Below, one piece after another: positions 24,401 through 37,539 of a stretch of DNA of 64,000 bases (the stretch's first letter is position 1; every line of letters starts with the position of its first letter). The DNA lies in NCBI RefSeq assembly GCF_947623445.1, contig NC_135241.1, positions 16,618,501 to 16,682,500 on the forward strand, given 5' to 3'. Under the pieces are notes generated by a model. That model was not told the DNA's origin. It worked only from the letters and a program-made list of their open reading frames with translations, and did not search any database. The translations under genes were made by a program, and so were the position numbers. This stretch comes from Clavelina lepadiformis. Taxonomy: Eukaryota; Chordata; Ascidiacea; Aplousobranchia; Clavelinidae.

Positions 24401-27400
24401 TCTGGAACTGATGGCGTTGGAACAAAGTTGCTGGTATTTTAGTTGCTTGCAATCTGTGTTCAAGTGTTGCATTTCAAATATACGTTTGTTTGGTTAGATG
24501 CTAAGGTAACTTTCTGTTCTGTTCTGGCTATCCTTGTTGTATTGAAATCTTGCATTTGTCTTGTTTCTCAGCTTGCACAGGCATGCAAAAATCACATAAC
24601 CGTTGGCGTGGACTTGGTGGCTATGTGTGTTAATGACATTCTTACACACAATGCAGAGCCTTTATTTTTCCTTGATTACTATGCCTGTGGCAAACTTACT
24701 CCTGAAACAGCGAGGGACGTAATTGCGGGTGTTGGTCAGGGCTGTATTGCAGCGGGATGCGCTTTAATTGGTAATGATAAATCTAAACATGTGTTTTATA
24801 CCTTTTCCTGAGACATTTTGCCAATTGTAGGAAAAATCTTAAGCGTTTTTGTAAAAATATTCTTGCTACATCAGATACCTCAAACAACAATATGCTTGTA
24901 GGTGGTGAAACTGCAGAAATGCCAGGTGTGTATAGGGAAGATATATATGACCTTGGTGGGTTTGCTGTTGGTGCATATGAGAAAGGAAGAGATAGACCAC
25001 TGCCTTGCCCCAGTGAAGTCTGTGTAGGAGATATCATTATTGGAATTTCCTCATCTGGACTACACAGCAATGGATTCAGCCTAGTTCGCAAATTAATTGC
25101 ACGATGTGGTTTCAACTTGAATGATCTGGCTCCATTTCAGAAAGAAAAGAGCCTTGGTTAGCAAACTTGGTTATTTAATTGGCGCATTGTTACAATATCA
25201 TGGTCCTCCCTAAAGCACTACATAAAAATACATTGATTCTCTCTTGGTTTGGGTTTTCATTTTTGTGTTATTTTGTTTGTTACACGTAGCTGGTACTTTA
25301 ATTTGCTACAAGCTTTGGGTAAATAACTAAACTTTTGTTCAGGTGAGGCGCTTCTCACACCAACTGCTATCTACTGTAAGCAACTGATGCCCATTCTTCG
25401 CAAGTATTCTGGAATACGAGGAATTGCACACGTTACTGGTGGTGGTATTGTTGAAAATTTGCCTCGTATTCTGCCTAAAAATTGCACAGCTCAGCTGAAT
25501 GCCGACAATTGGCAAGTGCATCCAGTATTTGGTTGGATTGCTCAATGTGGGAATGTTAAAACAGGTTTGTTGATTGATTTCTTTAAAGTACTGTTTAAGT
25601 GTAATTTCTCTTTGCATATGTTTAAATCTTTCATTTCATTTAGTCTAATTTTGTAATCATAAGGTTTTAAGGTTTATGTTTATTGTCGAATGTATGTCGA
25701 ATGAATTATAGGCAAATGTTATTGTGTTTTTGTTTCAGCGGAAATGCTAAGAACATTTAATTGTGGTTTGGGCATGTGCCTTGTTGTGAGTAAAACCTGT
25801 GCAAGAGAAGTGGTAGAAAGCTGCAATGAAGTACTTTCAAATGATGAACTTAAAGCAGCAATTGTGGGGGAAATTTTTCCCTTACCTGATGGCCCATCTA
25901 CTGAACAAGTTACTGTGCTGAATATGAATAACGGCTTACACTCGGTTAAATACCAGGTATATATATGACTGCTGATTGCTGAATATGGGTGCTAGTTACT
26001 GTACCATTTCTAATTAAGGATTTTTATCATTTCATTTTCTGGCCTTTGAGAGTGAAAAAAGGATTTTACACTGAACACTTTTCTAATGAATAGGTTACTA
26101 AGTTCCTGCTGAAGTTGCATTATTGAAAATGTATAATGACAATAGATTTGTAACAAAAGCATTCACTTGTTTAAGGTACCTTCACTTCCAATAAATGGTA
26201 ATGGTATAACACATTCAAAGACAAATGGAACTGAAATAACTACTGTGCAAAAACAAACTGAAAGTAAGCCAGAAAAGAATAAACTGTCAACGGATACTCT
26301 TAAAACGGCAAGAGTTGCAGTATTAATTTCTGGATCAGGTACAATATATAAATGTCATGAATCCTGACCGTAATTGTGACATCTGTTGTGGAGAATTAAT
26401 ACACCATGCATTGCTATCACATCATATTCATCTATGCAGCCTATTGAGCACAAATTAGTGGAACTATTATATTGTTAGAGGAATAATTACATTGAAGGTG
26501 TTCGTTATATCCTTAAGGTACAAATTTGCAAGCTTTGATTAACCATGCTGCTGCGGAAAAACTTTGTTGTTATGAAATCAGTCTTGTCATATCCAACAAA
26601 GTTAATGCTTTCGGTTTGAAAAGAGCGCAGAAGTCTGGTATAGTTACAAAGGTATATTCTGTTGGTATAGTGCAAAGTTAACTAAATTTCATTTTGGTGA
26701 AAGATGCTTGCATTGAATGTGTTTTTACCACCTGTATAACTGTTTCAGGTTATTGATCATAGGCAGTTTAAAAGCCGCGTGTTGTTTGACAAAGTTCTGG
26801 ATGAGACTCTGGAGAATAATGAAATTGACATTATTTGTCTTGCTGGCTTCATGCGGATTTTGTCAGGTTTATAGAGATCTTTTATGATTTTTAGGATTTG
26901 CTATAAGCTGAAACAACGTTTGCATTAATGGGACGTTACTGCAGTTTATGTTTTACAATTAATTTTATCTTCAGGTGAGTTTGTTAGGAAGTGGAGAGGA
27001 CATATCGTTAACATTCATCCAAGCTTGTTACCGTCATTCAGAGGAATGGATGCACACCAGCAAGTACTACAAGCTGGTGTTCGTGTTACTGGTTGTAGCA
27101 TTCATTTTGTCATAGTAAGTTTGCATTATCTTAGAAGAACTGAACAACATACAAGTAGAAGCAGCACCTCTGTGGCTGATATAAAAAAATAGCTGCACTT
27201 GAAAAATTTGGGTTGTTGCATTTGCTACAGAGCTGAAAATGCAGGAGTGCCATAGTGACAAAAACGCTGAATACTAATGAATGAATGAATGAATGAATGA
27301 ATATTACAGTTTTTGAACTAACTAAGCAATATATCGCATCAAATACAGGTTTCATTAATTGTCACCATATAACACAGAATTTGTCCATGAGTTAAAACCT

Positions 27401-29086
27401 TATTTTTCTGTTACCTTATGGCATGAATAAATAAAAATGAACATTCACAAAGTTCAGACTTCGGTTCTGAGCTCATTATATCATTTTACTAAATGTTTTG
27501 AACAGTTTAAAAGCGTTTTTCCCAATACCTGGAAATAGTGATTGGCAAGTTTGCAATTATTCTACGCTGTTTCAGTTTTGAAAGTTTTAAAGCAACAGTG
27601 TTAACATATTTCACAATTTGTCTATAAAAACACAACTTAACAGGAAATGATTGAGAGAGTGAAAGGGTTAAAATTGCTAAATGCGGTTGCCTATTTTATG
27701 GTAATTCTCCAATCCTAATTGTGAAAAAAACTAGACAAAACGTTTGAATAGTTACAAAATTAGTTTACTGGATTTAATCATCATACATCAGAATTCGATT
27801 AAAAAAACGTGACTGCCAATTGTACGTCAGTTCGCTTTCAAGCACAAGGCTCTGAATATAGTATCCCCATCATACTTTAATTATGTTGGCGTTCTTATAA
27901 CGTTCCTCAAGTGATTTGACATCTTAGCGAAACCTTGCACCTTGCTCTTCCAAATAATCGCTCATGTTATTCTTGAACTCATCAATGTGAGTTAGCGACA
28001 TCCTGCAGCCTATCTTCTTATACGCATCCACAATTTCCTCCACAATTTCTCTGAAGCTATCTGCCTTGTGATTTCCAACAAAATCGTCAACCACAGAAAT
28101 GATGATGGTGCACCTTCCTCTTTTTCGGAATCATCACAACTTTCCTCTCCTTGACAGGATTGGTTTGTTATGGGTGGTTGTGGCACAGGAAAGTTAGTAG
28201 TGTTATGAAACAGAAGCAATAGATGACGGAATGACAGGAGACTTGGTGGGAGGTGCATTTTTCGCCTTTCTTCATTTTTTTGGTCCCAACATGCAGAAGT
28301 AGCAATCTGTATGGTGATCTGAAGGTTCATTCCAGATATGTGGGATAGCAAAACCTATAGTTCTTTTCTATCTCCTTACCTAACCTTGAGTGTGATGACA
28401 GTAGTCACAGATGACATGTGGTGCCCAAGGTTTATCTGATATTGCCCAAGGTCTCCCACTGATATTCCGAAATAAACAAGATAGGCTTCTGCACAAACGC
28501 GGTTCTTCAAACAGTGTTTTTTGGCTTTTTTTGCAAAAGTTCACTACAAACATTGCAAAAGGAATCGGCTGAATATTTGCAATCACAGGCAGTCATCCTG
28601 CATTAAATTGAAACTCTAAAAATAAGACTTTATTAGCTGTATAATACCTAGCTAGGTAATGCAAATAGTAGATTGATTAATTATTAGATGAACAGAGATT
28701 AAAATTTCAAAAATCAATAAAATGATGTATATTTCACAAACCCAAAGTTTCAAAAAAATCATAGTTGTTTTTCAATGTTTTAAATATTGTAAATCAGAAA
28801 CTGAAGTTTTATTTCTGAGAAACAAGAAAATTTTTTTTGTTACACAGTCTTTTACAAATCTTTAATAATGTCATAGAAAGAGTTGGATGGAGGAGCAATC
28901 ATTGCACAAGAATCGACTGCTGTTCATCCCTGGGATACAGTTGAGAGCCTTGAAGAGCGTGTAAAATTGATTGAGCACAAAACTTACCCTACTGCTTTGG
29001 AGATGGTTGCAAAACAAAAAGCAGTGCTCAGTGAAAATGAAAATAAAGTGATCTGGAATGTTTGCCAAAACAATGCAGTTTATTAG
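21437..29086 (+). CDS. GART: GART, trifunctional GARS-AIRS-GAR transformylase
   Basis: Eighteen exons close in phase to 1061 aa: 21437-21572, 22204-22356, 22425-22531, 22607-22759, 22908-23102, 23315-23488, 23570-23738, 23878-24109, 24226-24433, 24572-24770, 24902-25156, 25343-25564, 25739-25956, 26176-26338, 26518-26651, 26749-26866, 26975-27114, 28877-29086. Residues 1-430 are GAR synthetase (GSGAREH, ATP-grasp [30 protein letters not shown]); about 440-805 are AIR synthetase ([40 protein letters not shown]); about 850-1061 are GAR transformylase ([21 protein letters not shown] with the catalytic Asn and His, and the Asp of ELDGG). These are steps 2, 3 and 5 of purine synthesis in the cytosol. 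Human GART is 1010 aa; the extra length is mainly a polar linker (about 807-850) before the last domain. The last intron (1.76 kb) holds a decayed element. Confidence 0.95.
27276..27302. repeat. (GAAT)n microsatellite in GART intron 17
   Basis: About six tandem copies of the tetramer ATGA/GAAT. Confidence 0.9.
27780..28620 (-). mobile_element. Decayed element with Cys-rich invertebrate ORF family, in GART intron 17
   Basis: On the minus strand, pieces of one protein family can be recognised: an N-terminal part with SFCNVCSE-like cysteines and a [11 protein letters not shown]-like motif, a central [20 protein letters not shown] block, and a C-terminal EEQGARF-type block. This combination recurs in uncharacterised repeat-derived proteins of many invertebrates; I cannot name the element class, so it is treated as a fossil. 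It is clearly broken, with several interruptions, and old. No terminal repeats were identified and the limits are approximate. Confidence 0.5.
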
Positions 29087-30536
29087 TACCTGTAATTATG
29101 CAATCAATTAAATGTTAACTTTGACGATATTTTGTATCTCATGTAGTATTCTTTTTAGTACTATCTATTGCAATGTATACACGAATTGTTTTGGTACCGT
29201 AATACTGCCACTTGCCTAATGAAATGTTACACGACCTTTTTACATAAAATTGCATTCAGGACTAAATTTTTGTTTAAACTGTGCCTTTGTGATATCTGTA
29301 TATTACTGCCAAATGTGTTATTGCAGTGTTAATTTTTCTAGTTTTTCTTCATACAGACCCAAAAACTTGTCATGTCAATTTTGTTCTGCTAAGCTAGTAT
29401 TAGTTCTCCATTGTGGTCAATCATGCAAACTTACTTGCAAGGAAACGCTGTGATTCAGCATTTCATCCATTTTATGCATAATGATGAAACTGATCGTGCT
29501 CATATAAATACATTCTGTTTGAACATGAAAGCTGTATTCATGTGTAATCTTGTGATTCCCTCCCATCCGTTGTATGCTGCTGATCATGATCCACGAGTGT
29601 GAATGTGCAAAACTGGGGTATTTGATCTATGTCATGGACATGTTACGTTTCGTTTCTAGCAGGGTTGTGTAGATCATAAGCAAATACTGTAATCTATTGT
29701 GACTGCGACCTTCATATAAATCTAATTTTCCAGGAAATTGATGGTAGTCTCCTGACTCCCGAGGCAGTTTTTTGATTAGCTAGTATACTGACAAATAATA
29801 CTGTTGTCATAACTTGCTCCAATTTTAGCATAAAAATTGTATTGTACTGTATTTACACGGCTTCTGCATGATCAAAGCAACTACGTCACACATGGGTAGT
29901 TGGAAAAGCAACAAAGCAATGTTCAATTGTATCATACGCAGTTGTTCACATTTTTATGGCGCCTGAGCAACTGAAACAATGGAACATGTTGGCTCGTGTA
30001 CATGCATTAAAACTGAACCTTTTAATTTGTCACAAACCGAATTATTCATTCCTCCCGCCAGTTAACGGTAATGTAACCATTCATTTGCGCATATTCTCCA
30101 TGCATAGGAGAGGATCTTGCGAACTCAACAGGTATGTTGAGAGGGTATATTCTTATTAAAGAAATATGCAGGCAAGTTATTAGTTTACTGCAAATCCTGG
30201 AAAGTTGATTAGAGGTGGAATTATTTAGGGATACAAAATAATTTTATTTTTTAGGGATAGGGATACAAAAATGTTGTTTCAGCATAGAAGACATGCATAC
30301 GCTCTAACCAGGTGTATAAATCTCTGTTGATTTTACTACAATTTTATAGCATCCTAGATTGGATATTAACCAATATATAAAAATATTCATCTCAGCACAA
30401 AGTACGTTTGTAGCAATCATTTTTTTTTTTGGAGAAATGAGAAAAGAACTTTCGCATAGTCAAAGTAAAATTGCAATAACAGGAAAGTTACAGGAGGAAA
30501 ATTTGGGTTTCATACTACAGTCAAAACAGAAATATG
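29087..30536. other. Convergent 3' flanks of GART and the HCFC1R1-like gene
   Basis: No gene could be supported; the short open frames here have no recognisable domain. AT-rich with a few short direct repeats (GGGATACAAAA twice near 30228-30270). Confidence 0.4.
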
Positions 30537-31687
30537 TCATAATTCCATAAGATCTACATAATCAGTATTATTATTATTATGAAAGAAAACGTCATCACAC
30601 AAAATATTGGAATTTGATGCCGTTTTGTTAGTCCAGCAGTTAGTTTCAAGAGCAGAATTTATTGTTCTCGAGGCAACTTCATGAGCAGTAACTCCATTTT
30701 CATTTTGGGGATTATTGGAAGAAGGAGTTTCAGTGGTCTTGTGTAGTGTTCTCCACAGCTCATCTACTGCTCCACTTGGTGGTTTCCACAATACCAAAGC
30801 TGTAGACGAACTGGGTCTGGAAAAATTCAATAGACTAATAGAATTCACAAACTTCGTTTTTAATGAATTGAAAAGCTCTGGCATACATTGACAAAGAGTT
30901 AGATGTACTGCAGAAAAAGCCCCTTTTGAACTTGTCTATTTCTATTTGAAATTCACTGGAAACTTGTATTTCAATATGGTCTTCAGTATCGCTGTCAGAA
31001 TCCAACTGAATGCTAAAATCAATCAGCAATAATATAATTAAACAATCTGGTACTGCACAGATAAACGCGTAACATTTTTTGAAATATACACACAAAAAAC
31101 AATTAGCAGATAGAAAACAAAACATAATCATAAAAGTAATACCTGTTTTCTATTTCAGAAAAAGTTCTTCTCCTTGAGCATGACTTTAAAGATGGCTGAT
31201 AATGTTTTCGGTTGGATATAAAGAGATTTCCAATGTCAGTGGCTACCTTTTCTTCTGTCACATGGATTTTACGTGGAAATATCCTTTAATAAAATGTTTT
31301 TACATTAAAGCACCCGGGCAATAAATGGTAATATGAAAGCACATAAATCTTTTGTCTTGATATTTGTACAAAACAAAATGATTTTTTGGCAGAATCTTTG
31401 AGATAGTCAAATATAACTACACTCATAAACATCCACAACACTTACTTGGGACTAACACCACGTCTTTTAACTTGTCTTTGTCTGGCTGAATGGAAATTTG
31501 TCACACTGTAAGGTGAGGAGTGATGAAAGCGTGACTTAAGTGAGTTTGATGAAACACTTTGATGTTGATAATTGTCACTGCTACAGTTCATTGCACTAAC
31601 TATATTGTGCCAGCTGTTATTCTGGACTGATTTCTTCATCAAGTTCTGATCAGTCGGCAGAAAAAAGGGGCTAGCACTCTTATCCAT
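30537..31687 (-). CDS. HCFC1R1-like (HPIP-like) protein, tentative
   Basis: Four exons on the minus strand, 31687-31446, 31283-31143, 31012-30887 and 30816-30537, close in phase to 262 aa. Three features suggest HCFC1R1 (host cell factor C1 regulator 1): PRKIHVTEEKVATDIGNL resembles the RKQFLSEENMATHFSQL region, STALVLWKPPSGAVDELWRTL resembles SELLLWRYPGSLIPEALRLL, and the protein ends in -MEL like the vertebrate one. In vertebrates this small protein binds HCF-1 and promotes its nuclear export. The HCF-binding motif (D/E)HxY is not conserved: the matching place reads NRKHY. The Ciona-type protein is about twice as long, with a Ser/Asn-rich N-terminus. The intron between exons 3 and 4 (70 bp) uses a GTATGC donor, the least certain junction. 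It lies 147 bp after the heme oxygenase stop. Confidence 0.5.
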
Positions 31688-31690
31688 GTC

Positions 31691-31705
31691 CTACAGAGGA
31701 CAAAG
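31691..31705 (-). promoter_or_regulatory. Candidate trans-splice acceptor 3 bp before the HCFC1R1-like ATG
   Basis: Reading the minus strand, CTTCTTTGTCCTCTGTAG is a strong pyrimidine tract plus AG, followed by GAC and then the ATG. A 5' untranslated region of 3 nt makes little sense without an added leader. Confidence 0.5.
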
Positions 31706-31834
31706 AAGTATGCACCACAAGCAACAAATAGGTTATCGAATAAAGAACACACTTATGTGATATCTTGCTAGTAATAGAAAAAAAAAAATTTTTACAATGG
31801 AAACATAACAGGCAAGCATTTTTCAACAATGAAC

Positions 31835-32770
31835 TCAAAACCAAATTCGAATTAAAAGAACAGCAAACAAAATAGCAAAAAGAAAAATAATCACAAGTTT
31901 TAAAATGCGTTTATATGAGCTTAGTGAGGGTTGAACAGCTGCAACCAGTTCATTATTTCTTTGAAAAATACAAATTTTTTCTTGTATTATTCGATCTTTG
32001 AGCTCCCTGTCAAAATCCATGCCATTGATAGTGTCCTTGATATGGTTTTTAATTTTAAACCTAGTTTGTCCCTCAGCAAGGTCAAATATATTTAAGCCAT
32101 CAGGGCCAGGTATGCCCAAAGTGTTTTTGATCAGCCGGCGCAGTATAAAGCCTCCACTGAAAATAGCTGAAACGATAATGGCAGTAACAGATTATATTCA
32201 GTTCATTTTAAATACCCACCACACAGTCTGCCTTTATTACAATTTACATATAACAACAACTATTTCCAGTTGTGTTGAGCCAAACTAAGCATGATACAAG
32301 CCATACCCAAAAATGAATATAAAGGTGAAGTTAAATTGTATATTTGAACGTAAGTTTTGTAAACTTAGAGCCCATTACTTACCAAGATACATTGTGTGCA
32401 CATATGCAACTAACAATGCAGGTTCTTCATTGGCAAGTGTTTCTATCCTAGAAACATATTTCAGTGCAGCAGCTGATGGCTTCAGCATGTCTCTCCAGCC
32501 CAGACCATTATAGTAGTCTAAATCTTGTACAAACTTATCAGCTCTCAACAATGCTGGAATCCATAAATCAGTCAAATATTTGTGATCAATATTATTCTGC
32601 ACTCCATCTTCAATCGCTTTGAAAATACAAAAGAAATCACCAAGCACCTTGCTGTACAACTTTGTATCTGTAAGAACCACGGCTAATTTCAGTTGAACCA
32701 GACGATCAGATTTTTCATGAATAGCACTTGATTTGGCCTTCAGTTCATCACAAAAGTTTTCATAAGTCAT
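31835..32770 (-). CDS. HMOX: Heme oxygenase, tail-anchored; distal Gly-Asp replaced
   Basis: Two exons, 32770-32383 and 32166-31835, give 239 aa. Family features: the proximal haem-ligand helix KSSAIHEKSDRL with His18 (His25 of human HO-1), EPALLVAYVHTMYL, the distal helix with SGG, and a C-terminal membrane anchor (LVIIFLFAILFAVLLI) ending in RIWF. Heme oxygenase opens haem to biliverdin, CO and iron at the ER membrane. The family's distal motif is LGDLSGG; here the splice junction G|CTATTTTC makes it LAIFSGG, so human Gly139 and Asp140 correspond to Ala130 and Ile131. No other AG in the intron end restores both frame and motif. In human HO-1, loss of Asp140 abolishes oxygenase activity in favour of peroxidase-like chemistry. 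The gene is 188 bp downstream of GTF2H2 and 147 bp upstream of the HCFC1R1-like gene, all on the same strand. Confidence 0.88.
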
Positions 32771-32821
32771 ACCTCACTTTTAGTCATTCAAAAGCGTAAT
32801 GATAAAAGACTTGATAGCAAT

Positions 32822-32836
32822 CTGAGAAGGAATAAT
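32822..32836 (-). promoter_or_regulatory. Candidate trans-splice acceptor upstream of heme oxygenase
   Basis: On the minus strand TATTATTCCTTCTCAG lies within the 188-bp GTF2H2-HMOX gap, about 50 bp before the heme oxygenase ATG. Confidence 0.4.
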
Positions 32837-32958
32837 ATGGAAAATGAAAATCGCGGTCAAAATGACTATGTTTTACTCTTACAGTAATTGTTGCATGGTT
32901 AAGAAGATTATTTACTGAAAGCACCACAATACATATATTCGAAATACACCAAAACATT

Positions 32959-34149
32959 TCATATTTCACACCTAGAATTGATGCACCCAGGACAGCAGTG
33001 CAGAGTTACATGCATAAACACATTACAGTCAAGGCAAAATATGGTTTTACACTTATTACATTGGTGTACAGATGATTCAGAGCCTTTTTGCAAATTTTTA
33101 AGACATGAAAAGCAATTTTGTTCCCGACCACCTTGATGCACATAACGAGCATATTGTATTTCTGAAAACTGTGGCAAGGGAAATAAATGATGATAAGAAC
33201 GAGCTAAATGTGGGGCAGAAACAAGTGTAAGAGAACATACTTCACATTGCACTGGAAGCTCTGAATATTTTGACTGACACTGGGGGCAGTAGTAACCACC
33301 AACACTGAATTGTTTTGTTGACATGCACATGGATACTTTTCCATTTTCATGAGGTGGTATATGTTGAGGGAATCCCATTTTAATTAGTGATGACTCTGTT
33401 GCCATGCCAGAAGGTGGATCAATATGATCATTAAGCAAATCAACAAAATGAGTTTGATCTAGAATCACACCAAAAGTTCCACCAGTTTCATTGGCCAGAT
33501 GTCTGCATATGTGCACCTCTGCTGACAATCCAATAACACTGCAGCGAATTTTCTGCATTTTTATGTGCTCTATTGTGTCATATATTGGACTTGGGTCGCA
33601 AGATGTAAGACTTCCCATGATAACTACTACTTCACGGCTTGTATGGCTTGGCATATTTTTCAGTGTTTTTTCAGCCAACTCAAGTGAATTTTGAAGGGAA
33701 GGCTCACCGGTACAGCTCTTTGCGTTTGTTGCAGTAATTTCAGAAGAAAGCTTCATCAACGATTTAATGTGACTTTGAGATGTTCCAGACATCTCGCTTA
33801 GACTTTCTGCTCGCTTAGCTCTAGTAATTATAAAACCCAACTGTCCAATTGGGTTTTGATCAAAAAAGTTCTCCACAAACTTTTGTAACACTTTTAAAAC
33901 AACCAGTGCTCGATTAGGTTTCAAATCTTGATCAGTCATGGCCTGTGACATATCAAGTACTATGAAAATATGACGCATCATTCCTAAACGAACTTTACGT
34001 TGCTTTTTCAAAAGGCGACGCTTTTTTGCCTTATTGATTTCTGCATCGATACTTGCTTGAAGGGATCCGCTGTCATCCTCTCTCAGTGCTTCCCATGTTT
34101 TTTCGTAGTCTCCTTCCCATCGATATGCCTTTTCATTATCCTCATCCAT
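32959..34149 (-). CDS. GTF2H2: GTF2H2, TFIIH core subunit p44 (SSL1), intronless
   Basis: A single exon of 396 aa (human: 395). I chose the ATG at 34149 because MDEDNEKAYRWEGDYEKTWE aligns with the family start; the frame extends eight codons further upstream but only from a TTG. The VWA domain runs from about 50 to 230 (HIFIVLDMSQAMTDQDLKPNR, YDTIEHIKMQKIRCSVIGL, SAEVHICRHLANETGG). The C-terminus has two zinc modules: YYCPQCQSKYSELPVQCEVC, and a RING-like set ending DCNVFMHVTLHCCPGC. p44 stimulates the XPD helicase in transcription initiation and nucleotide excision repair. It is the first of three close minus-strand genes. Confidence 0.96.
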   Translation of the reverse strand: MDEDNEKAYRWEGDYEKTWEALREDDSGSLQASIDAEINKAKKRRLLKKQRKVRLGMMRHIFIVLDMSQAMTDQDLKPNRALVVLKVLQKFVENFFDQNPIGQLGFIITRAKRAESLSEMSGTSQSHIKSLMKLSSEITATNAKSCTGEPSLQNSLELAEKTLKNMPSHTSREVVVIMGSLTSCDPSPIYDTIEHIKMQKIRCSVIGLSAEVHICRHLANETGGTFGVILDQTHFVDLLNDHIDPPSGMATESSLIKMGFPQHIPPHENGKVSMCMSTKQFSVGGYYCPQCQSKYSELPVQCEVCSLTLVSAPHLARSYHHLFPLPQFSEIQYARYVHQGGREQNCFSCLKNLQKGSESSVHQCNKCKTIFCLDCNVFMHVTLHCCPGCINSRCEI

Positions 34150-37103
<2,954 letters not shown>

Positions 37104-37523
37104 ATGTCATATGCTTTGGTATGGAGTTTGGTATGAAACTTAGTATGAGTGATTATTTGCAAATGCATTTGTGTTGATTAGTTACTTCTTTGTACTTGCT
37201 TTAAAAAATGCTTAAGTTTATACTTGGAAAAGTGAAGTATTTGCTGTGATACTTCTTCAGTAATTTGATATACAAATTCAGTGAACATACAACTTTATCG
37301 CCTTTAGTAACATCAATCGGTTATCTTCATGCACATTTCTGATATTTAATAAAAGGTTGTGCTGGTTATTGTGGTTACGTATTAAAAATATACTTCAGAA
37401 TTTAAAGGATCATTTGTTACATAGTAAATTGCCATAATTAGTTACAAAACCTAATTGTTTTATCTGGTGGTATGTATGATGTTAATTGAAAAATCTTATG
37501 TTTGGTTTTATTCTGAATCTCCA

Positions 37524-37539
37524 GACAAACTAGTGCATA
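37524..37539 (+). promoter_or_regulatory. Short leader and candidate trans-splice acceptor of NDH-2
   Basis: TTCTGAATCTCCAG ends at 37524, 15 bp before the ATG of an intronless gene. Confidence 0.4.

Noticed and set aside
32784-32969. A small minus-strand frame between GTF2H2 and heme oxygenase
   Set aside because: It lies in the intergenic gap, has no domain and reads through the candidate splice acceptor.
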